This document shows, piece by piece, positions 41,039 through 45,542 of a stretch of 45,542 nucleotides of DNA. Source of the stretch: Xanthobacter autotrophicus (GTDB lineage Bacteria > Pseudomonadota > Alphaproteobacteria > Rhizobiales > Xanthobacteraceae); assembly GCF_029991245.1 (NCBI RefSeq), contig NZ_JAIVFO010000016.1, positions 1 to 45,542 on the forward strand. The letters are read 5' to 3'. A model generated the notes under the pieces. That model saw only the letters and a program-made list of their open reading frames with translations. It made no database searches and was not told the DNA's origin. Positions within the stretch are counted from its first letter, which is position 1, and every line of letters begins with the position of its first letter. A program made the translations under genes and the position numbers.

Positions 41039-41472
41039 TTAATTCAATCTGCTCGGATCACACTCTGGAGCCGGCGACACCTGCGGCACCCCCGCCCGCT
41101 ACCGCGCAGCGCGGGGCATGCGCTGTTGGTCATAATACCAACGGCGGATCGTTGAGTTGTTTCACCCGAAAGTATAAGCTTGCCGCGCCGTTGGAGAAAA
41201 CCTGCCCTGAGCTGGTCGAACGCACCTGCAATACGCAGAAAATTCAGCTTAAACCGCTGATTTGAAGTGATTCTTCGCCCCGGAAACGATCTTGTGCACT
41301 GCGGGAGCCTGCCGCAGGAGTATCGCCGAAAGTACGGTATCTCCCCAACTAGCGCCGGGCGCGCGGCTGGTCCAGATTGCAGGCGCGACGTGTGGCTTGT
41401 CCAAGCCCGACGTCATCCAAGATAACAACCAGGTCCGCGGAACAGCCGTGGACCGCAAAGGGAGGGGCTCCG
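41039..41472 (+). other. Upstream region of the acetate-uptake operon
   Basis: No gene. Contains a perfect inverted repeat GTTGGT-CATAAT-ACCAAC (41125-41142) and an AT-rich segment with TTGAGT (41152) and TATAAG (41173) spaced 15 bases, a weak promoter candidate. GGGAGGGG lies before the DUF485 start. The long leader suggests regulation by carbon source, but no known operator is identified. Confidence 0.45.
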
Positions 41473-41781
41473 ATGGACGCATCTCTGGCCGCGCGCGTCG
41501 CGGCCGACCCCAATTATCAGAAGCTGAAGGCAACGCGATCGAGCTTCGGCTGGATTCTGACCCTGGCGATGATGGTCGTATATTACGGCTTCATTCTGCT
41601 GATCGCCTTCCGGAAAGACATTCTCTCCGCTCGCATTGGCGACGGCGTGATGACGTGGGGTATTCCCATCGGCTTCGGCGTGATCGTCTTCACGATCCTC
41701 ATCACCGCCCTCTACGTCCGGCGCGCCAACAGCGAGTTCGACGACCTGTCCGAGAAGATCAAGCAGCAGGTGCTCAAGTGA
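41473..41781 (+). CDS. DUF485 membrane protein, partner of ActP
   Basis: 102 residues. Two hydrophobic segments (~28-48 and ~62-84) separated by a short charged loop ([17 protein letters not shown]). DUF485 proteins almost always precede acetate symporters of the ActP type (E. coli yjcH-actP). GGGAGGGG is upstream. The stop TGA shares its A with the actP start (TGATG), so translation is coupled. The N-terminal [16 protein letters not shown] region is the family pattern. Confidence 0.94.
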   Translation: MDASLAARVAADPNYQKLKATRSSFGWILTLAMMVVYYGFILLIAFRKDILSARIGDGVMTWGIPIGFGVIVFTILITALYVRRANSEFDDLSEKIKQQVLK

Positions 41782-43520
41782 TGTCGACGCATGCTTTCAT
41801 CGGCAAGGCGTCGCGCCTTGCGGGCCTCGCCGCCCTCGCGCTTGCCGCGCTCGCGCCCACGGCGGCCTTCGCGGCCGAGGCCATCGGCGCCTCGGAGAAG
41901 CAGGCCACCAACTGGACCGCGATCGCCATGTTCGCGATCTTCGTGGTCGGCACCCTCTTCATCACCAAGTGGGCGGCGTCGAAGACCAAGTCGGCGGCCG
42001 ACTTCTACACCGCCGGCGGCGGCATCACCGGCTTCCAGAACGGCCTCGCCATCGCCGGCGACTACATGTCCGCGGCCTCGTTCCTCGGCATCTCCGCGGC
42101 GGTGATGATCTCCGGCTTCGACGGCCTCATCTACTCCATCGGCTTCCTCGTGGGCTGGCCCATCCTCACCTTCCTGATGGCGGAGCGCCTGCGCAACCTC
42201 GGCAAGTTCACCTTCGCCGACGTGGCCGCCTTCCGCTTCGCCCAGACCCCGGTGCGGGTCTTCGCGGCATCCGGCACGCTGGTGGTGGTGGCCTTCTATC
42301 TCATCGCCCAGATGGTGGGCGCCGGCCAGCTCATCAAGCTGCTGTTCGGCCTCGACTACTGGATCGCGGTGGTGATCGTCGGCGCGCTGATGATGGTCTA
42401 CGTGCTGTTCGGCGGCATGACCGCCACCACCTGGGTGCAGATCATCAAGGCCTGCCTGCTGCTCGGCGGCGCCACCTTCATGGCGCTCATGGTGCTGTGG
42501 CGCTACGGCTTCAGCCCGGAGGCGCTGTTCGCGGCGGCGGTGGGCGTGAAGGCGCAGATCGCAACCGCCAAGGGCGCGGCCCCGGCGGCGGCGGAAGCGG
42601 CGGGACAGTCCATCATGGGGCCGGGCACCTTCATCAAGGACCCGATCTCGGCCATCTCCTTCGGCATGGCGCTCATGTTCGGCACCGCCGGCCTGCCCCA
42701 TATCCTGATGCGCTTCTTCACCGTGCCCAGCGCCAAGGAAGCCCGCAAGTCGGTGATGTGGGCCACCGGGTGGATCGGCTATTTCTACCTGCTCACCTTC
42801 ATCATCGGCTTCGGCGCCATCACCTTTGTCCTCACCAACCCCGGCTTCCTCGACGCCAAGGGCGCTCTGGTGGGCGGCAACAACATGGCGGCGGTGCATC
42901 TGGCCCAGGCGGTCGGCGGCAACATCTTCCTCGGCTTCATCTCGGCGGTGGCCTTCGCGACCATCCTCGCGGTGGTGGCGGGCCTCACCCTGTCCGGGGC
43001 CTCGGCGGTGTCGCACGACCTCTATTCGACCGTGCTGAAGAAGGGCAAGGCCGACAGCGCCGCGGAGCTGAAGGTCTCGCGCATCACCACCCTGTGCCTC
43101 GGCATCCTGGCGGTGGTGCTCGGCATCGCCTTCGAGAAGCAGAACATCGCCTTCATGGTGTCCCTGGCCTTCGCGGTGGCGGCCTCGGCTAACTTCCCGG
43201 TGCTGTTCATGTCGGTGCTGTGGAAGGACTGCACCACCCGCGGCGCGGTGATCGGCGGGTTCCTGGGGCTCGCCTCCTCGGTGATCCTCACCATCCTGTC
43301 GCCGTCGGTGTGGGAAGCCACCCTCGGCAACCCGGCGGGCTCGGCGCCCTTCCCCTACACCTCGCCGGCCCTGTTCTCCATGACGCTCGGCTTCGTCGGC
43401 ATCTGGCTGTTCTCGATCCTCGACAACAGCCCGCGGGCGAAGCTCGACCGGGCCGGCTTCCCGGCCCAGCAGGTTCGCTCCGAAACCGGCATCGGGGCAT
43501 CGGAAGCCTCGGGTCACTGA
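41781..43520 (+). CDS. actP: Cation/acetate symporter ActP
   Basis: 579 residues. A signal-peptide-like N-terminus ([12 protein letters not shown]) is typical of ActP. Sodium:solute symporter fold, about 13 helices: [100 protein letters not shown] and [15 protein letters not shown]. It imports acetate, and likely propionate and related acids, with Na+ or H+. It is translationally coupled to DUF485. A GC-rich hairpin terminator follows at 43723, so downstream genes may be expressed at lower level. Confidence 0.95.
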   Translation: MSTHAFIGKASRLAGLAALALAALAPTAAFAAEAIGASEKQATNWTAIAMFAIFVVGTLFITKWAASKTKSAADFYTAGGGITGFQNGLAIAGDYMSAASFLGISAAVMISGFDGLIYSIGFLVGWPILTFLMAERLRNLGKFTFADVAAFRFAQTPVRVFAASGTLVVVAFYLIAQMVGAGQLIKLLFGLDYWIAVVIVGALMMVYVLFGGMTATTWVQIIKACLLLGGATFMALMVLWRYGFSPEALFAAAVGVKAQIATAKGAAPAAAEAAGQSIMGPGTFIKDPISAISFGMALMFGTAGLPHILMRFFTVPSAKEARKSVMWATGWIGYFYLLTFIIGFGAITFVLTNPGFLDAKGALVGGNNMAAVHLAQAVGGNIFLGFISAVAFATILAVVAGLTLSGASAVSHDLYSTVLKKGKADSAAELKVSRITTLCLGILAVVLGIAFEKQNIAFMVSLAFAVAASANFPVLFMSVLWKDCTTRGAVIGGFLGLASSVILTILSPSVWEATLGNPAGSAPFPYTSPALFSMTLGFVGIWLFSILDNSPRAKLDRAGFPAQQVRSETGIGASEASGH

Positions 43521-43676
43521 CCTCAAGGCCAAGCCCGATGCCGCGGCCGGACAACACCCCGCCCGGCACCGCAGACGGGAACAGCCGGATCAACACCCCC
43601 CGGGCCGACGCGGCCCGGGGACCGGATGCCCTCGGGCCCGGAACCGGTCCGGTCGATCCCTCTCCCACGCAAAGAG

Positions 43677-43700
43677 AAGAGAGCGGCCTGCCGCTCTCTT
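43677..43700 (+). terminator. Hairpin after actP
   Basis: AAGAGAGCGG and CCGCTCTCTT pair perfectly (10 bp) around CCTG. It is not followed by a T-run. It might be an RNA-stability or attenuation hairpin. Confidence 0.55.
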
Positions 43701-43722
43701 CGGACACGACAGCGTCCCCCAG

Positions 43723-43748
43723 CCCGCCCGGCACCGGGCGGGTTTCGT
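43723..43748 (+). terminator. Terminator after actP
   Basis: CCCGCCCGG and CCGGGCGGG (9 bp) with a 2-base loop CA, followed by TTTCGTCGTTTC. Confidence 0.75.
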
Positions 43749-43790
43749 CGTTTCTACCGACGGGCCCGGAGGACCGGGGCCGAGAGGGTC

Positions 43791-43814
43791 TCGCTCAGAC
43801 GCCGCGCGGGCTTG
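43791..43814 (+). repeat. Dispersed repeat, family D
   Basis: TCGCTCAGACGCCGCGCGGG continuing CTTG; the same 24 bases with one mismatch are at 9819-9842 next to corA. Its right end flows into the left arm of the start-codon inverted repeat. Confidence 0.8.
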
Positions 43815-43859
43815 TATCCATGGCTGATGAGAGAGGTTCACCTGCCATGGATACAAGCC
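43809..43859 (+). promoter_or_regulatory. Perfect 16-bp inverted repeat enclosing the CBS-DUF294 translation start
   Basis: GGCTTGTATCCATGGC (43809-43824) pairs with GCCATGGATACAAGCC (43844-43859). The 19-base loop TGATGAGAGAGGTTCACCT contains the ribosome-binding site AGAGAGG. The start ATG (43847-43849) is in the right arm and a second in-frame ATG (43820) in the left arm. If transcribed, the hairpin would hide the start codon. Confidence 0.9.
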
Positions 43860-45283
43860 GGGAGCGCCGCGAATTCATCTCGCTGATGACCTCGCGGGTG
43901 CGCGACGTGTTCCTGCGCAAGCCATTCTATGTGGACGGGTCCATGGACCTCGTCAGCCTCTGCCGCGCCCTCTCCGAGCGCGGGCTCAGCGAGGCTTTGG
44001 TGCGCGACGGCGACCGCATCGGCATCTTCACCACCACCGATCTGCGCGACGCGCTGCTTGGCGAGACGCCCCCGGCCCTCCTGCCGGTGCGCGCGGTGGC
44101 AACCTTTGACCCCTGGTCGGTCGGCCCCGACGCCGAGCTGTTCGAGGCTTTCATCCTGATGCTGCGCCACCGCATCCACCGGGTGCTGGTGCGCGAGGGC
44201 AGCGATGAAGCCGGCATCGTTGGCGTGCTGGGCCAGCTCGACCTCATGGCCTTCGTCGCCAACCACTCCCACCTCATCGCCCTGGAGGCCGAGCAGGCCA
44301 CCAGCCTCGACGAACTGAAGGCCGCCGCGCGCCAGATCGACAGCCTCGTCGGCGTGCTCGATGCCGACGGCGTGCGGGTGGAGGTGATCGCGGCGCTGGT
44401 GGGCGAACTGAACCGGCAGGTGTTCCGCCGGCTGTGGGAGATGCTGGCGCCGGAGGAGTTGCGCGCCAACTCCTGCCTCATCGTCATGGGCTCGGAGGGG
44501 CGCGGCGAGCAGATCATCAAGACCGACCAGGACAATGCCCTGCTGCTGGCCGACGGCTTCACCTGCGACGGCCTCGAGGACATCACCGCGCGCTTCACCG
44601 CGGCGCTGATCGATTTCGGCTATCCCCCCTGCCCCGGCGGCATCATGCTGAGCCGGCCCCTGTGGTGCCAGCACGTGTCCGCCTTCAAGGACACGCTGAG
44701 GCACTGGATCCACGGCGGCGATCCGGAGGGGCCCATGAATCTCGCCATCTTCCTCGATGCCGCCCCGGTGGCGGGGGACGCCACGCTGCTGAAGGCGGCG
44801 CGCGACCATGTGGACTTCCTGATGATGAACGACGCCGGCTATTTCGCCCGCTTCGCCCAGGCGGTGGAGCGCTTCGGCGAGGGCGGCGGCTGGTGGACGC
44901 GCCTGCCCGGCCTCACCGGGCGCGCGGCCGCCGAGATCGACATCAAGAAGCTGGGCATCTTCCCGCTGGTTCACGGCACGCGCGCGCTGGCGCTGGAGTA
45001 TCGCATTCCCGCGCTCGGCACCGCCGACCGGCTTCAGGCGCTGGTGTCCACCGGCCACATGGAGGCGAGCTTCGCCCGCGACCTCACCGATGCGCTGCGC
45101 TTGCTCATCTCGCTCAAGCTCGCCAACAACCTGCGCCAGATGGCGGACGGCCGCCCCCCCGGCAATGCCATCCGCCTCACCGACCTTGGCACGCTGGAAC
45201 GCCAGGCGCTGAAGGAAGCCCTCGCCATCGTGCGGGGCTTCAAGCAATGGCTGTCCCGGCACTACCGGTTCGACGCCCTGTGA
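43847..45283 (+). CDS. CBS domain / DUF294 nucleotidyltransferase-like protein
   Basis: 478 residues from the ATG at 43847, chosen because AGAGAGG is 11 bases upstream; the in-frame ATG at 43820 has no such site. Residues ~15-150 are a CBS pair (MTSRVRDVFLRKPFYVDGSM, and RHRIHRVLVREGSDEAGIVG). The DUF294 nucleotidyltransferase-like region follows: IVMGSEGRGEQIIKTDQDN near 214 has the GSxGRxEQxxxTDxDN metal site. The C-terminal DUF294_C helical domain is ~340-478. The N-terminal cyclic-nucleotide-binding domain seen in many relatives is absent. Such proteins sit near acetate transporters and SSS-type sensor kinases and may sense adenine nucleotides; the substrate is unknown. Confidence 0.9.
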   Translation: MDTSRERREFISLMTSRVRDVFLRKPFYVDGSMDLVSLCRALSERGLSEALVRDGDRIGIFTTTDLRDALLGETPPALLPVRAVATFDPWSVGPDAELFEAFILMLRHRIHRVLVREGSDEAGIVGVLGQLDLMAFVANHSHLIALEAEQATSLDELKAAARQIDSLVGVLDADGVRVEVIAALVGELNRQVFRRLWEMLAPEELRANSCLIVMGSEGRGEQIIKTDQDNALLLADGFTCDGLEDITARFTAALIDFGYPPCPGGIMLSRPLWCQHVSAFKDTLRHWIHGGDPEGPMNLAIFLDAAPVAGDATLLKAARDHVDFLMMNDAGYFARFAQAVERFGEGGGWWTRLPGLTGRAAAEIDIKKLGIFPLVHGTRALALEYRIPALGTADRLQALVSTGHMEASFARDLTDALRLLISLKLANNLRQMADGRPPGNAIRLTDLGTLERQALKEALAIVRGFKQWLSRHYRFDAL

Positions 45284-45542
45284 CCGCGGGCGACCCGACA
45301 CCGCCCCTGCCGGCAGCTCCTGCGGCCGCGGAAGCGCACGCCCCCCTGGAGCGCGGCCCGCGCCCGCAAATCCTGCTGGCGCTGTTCGGCGTCGGCGTCC
45401 TCGCCTTCAACTTCCCGCTGCTCATGGTGTGGGATGCGGACGTGAGCGTGTTCGGCCTGCCGCTGCTGCCGGTGGCCCTGTTCGCCATCTGGGCGGGGCT
45501 GATCGCCGCCCTCGCGGTGGCGAGCGAACGCCGGCCCAAGGG
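45280..45542 (+). CDS. Membrane protein, start only (runs off window)
   Basis: GTG start overlapping the preceding stop (GTGA), 87 codons seen, open to the window end. After a Pro/Ala-rich, charged N-terminus (~30 residues) come two hydrophobic segments: ILLALFGVGVLAFNFPLLMV and LPLLPVALFAIWAGLIAALA, separated by WDADVSVFG. The stop-start overlap indicates translational coupling to the CBS-DUF294 gene. A small two-helix protein upstream of an SSS-type transporter or sensor kinase is the common arrangement in this neighbourhood, but what follows cannot be seen. Confidence 0.75.
   Translation, partial: MTAGDPTPPLPAAPAAAEAHAPLERGPRPQILLALFGVGVLAFNFPLLMVWDADVSVFGLPLLPVALFAIWAGLIAALAVASERRPK

Larger units (their letters stand above)
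43521..43846 (+). other. Intergenic between actP and the CBS-DUF294 gene
   Basis: Holds two hairpins (43677 and 43723), a family D repeat (43791-43814) and the left arm plus loop of the start-codon inverted repeat. No gene. Confidence 0.6.

Noticed and set aside
41125-41142. GTTGGT-CATAAT-ACCAAC as a defined operator of the acetate operon
   Set aside because: The inverted repeat is real but short, more than 300 bases upstream of DUF485, and has no known regulator. It is noted but not called an operator.
1-45542. CRISPR arrays, rRNA operons, insertion sequences, riboswitches
   Set aside because: No regularly spaced repeats with unique spacers, no rRNA-like conserved segments, no transposase ORFs, and no leader recognisable as a known riboswitch were seen.

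Overview
The window is high-GC DNA of about 68-70% with strongly GC-biased third codon positions. It carries typical alphaproteobacterial (Rhizobiales/Hyphomicrobiales) gene content: an RT0821/Lpp0805-type lipoprotein beside pdxH and a DnaJ-family gene, Omp25/31-like small beta-barrels, an extensin-C protein, a MacAB/NodT efflux set, and the dispersed intergenic repeats common in that order. A Xanthobacteraceae-type soil bacterium (Xanthobacter, Azorhizobium, Ancylobacter group) is my best guess, but this is inference from style, not a match. The window looks like ordinary chromosome. I see no phage, IS element, integrase, CRISPR array or rRNA. There is one tRNA gene, tRNA-Gln(TTG).

Layout. 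1-4.9 kb: an enoyl-CoA hydratase homologue that lacks both catalytic glutamates, a small Ala/Pro-rich secreted protein, tRNA-Gln, an NAPE-PLD-like metallo-hydrolase, polyphosphate:AMP phosphotransferase and a MaoC dehydratase. 5-11.2 kb: a cell-wall hydrolase with peptidoglycan-binding and CHAP-like domains, a DnaJ-family chaperone, a lipoprotein divergent from pdxH, an SDR dehydrogenase, a CorA transporter and a small unknown. 11.5-17.4 kb: a lipoprotein L,D-transpeptidase, an extensin-C protein, a HAD phosphatase, a DUF1499 membrane protein, a SRAP (YedK/HMCES) DNA-protein crosslink protein and an LACTB2-like hydrolase. 17.6-20.7 kb: two tandem duplications, one of outer-membrane beta-barrels and one of small Cys-containing secreted proteins. 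20.8-24.9 kb: propionyl-CoA synthetase divergent from an acyl-CoA synthetase that is coupled to a PhnA-like small protein. 25-31.7 kb: a fused ABC exporter, a ClC antiporter, an orphan phosphopantetheinyl transferase with a type II thioesterase, a DUF4239 protein and an SGNH hydrolase. 32-36.8 kb: a complete NodT-MacA-MacB efflux operon. 37-41 kb: OsmC, an LLM flavin oxidoreductase, a VIT/CCC1 transporter, ChaC and a decayed LacI-family regulator. 41.5 kb to the end: an acetate-uptake operon (DUF485, actP) followed by a CBS-DUF294 protein and the start of a membrane protein that runs off the window.

The genes fall into themes of acyl-CoA and acetate/propionate metabolism (ECH, MaoC, PrpE, acyl-CoA synthetase, ActP), cell-envelope building and export (L,D-transpeptidase, CHAP hydrolase, beta-barrels, MacAB, fused ABC exporter) and stress or repair (OsmC, SRAP, ChaC, DnaJ).

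I did not find a clearly new multi-gene system. The most interesting items are small-scale. A 16-bp perfect inverted repeat buries the start codon of the CBS-DUF294 gene and puts its ribosome-binding site in the loop. A LacI-type regulator has been reduced to fragments that end exactly where a dispersed repeat begins. Gene ends and stop codons are formed by dispersed repeats in three places. A 19-bp perfect inverted repeat lies upstream of the ABC exporter. The crotonase homologue has lost its catalytic acids.
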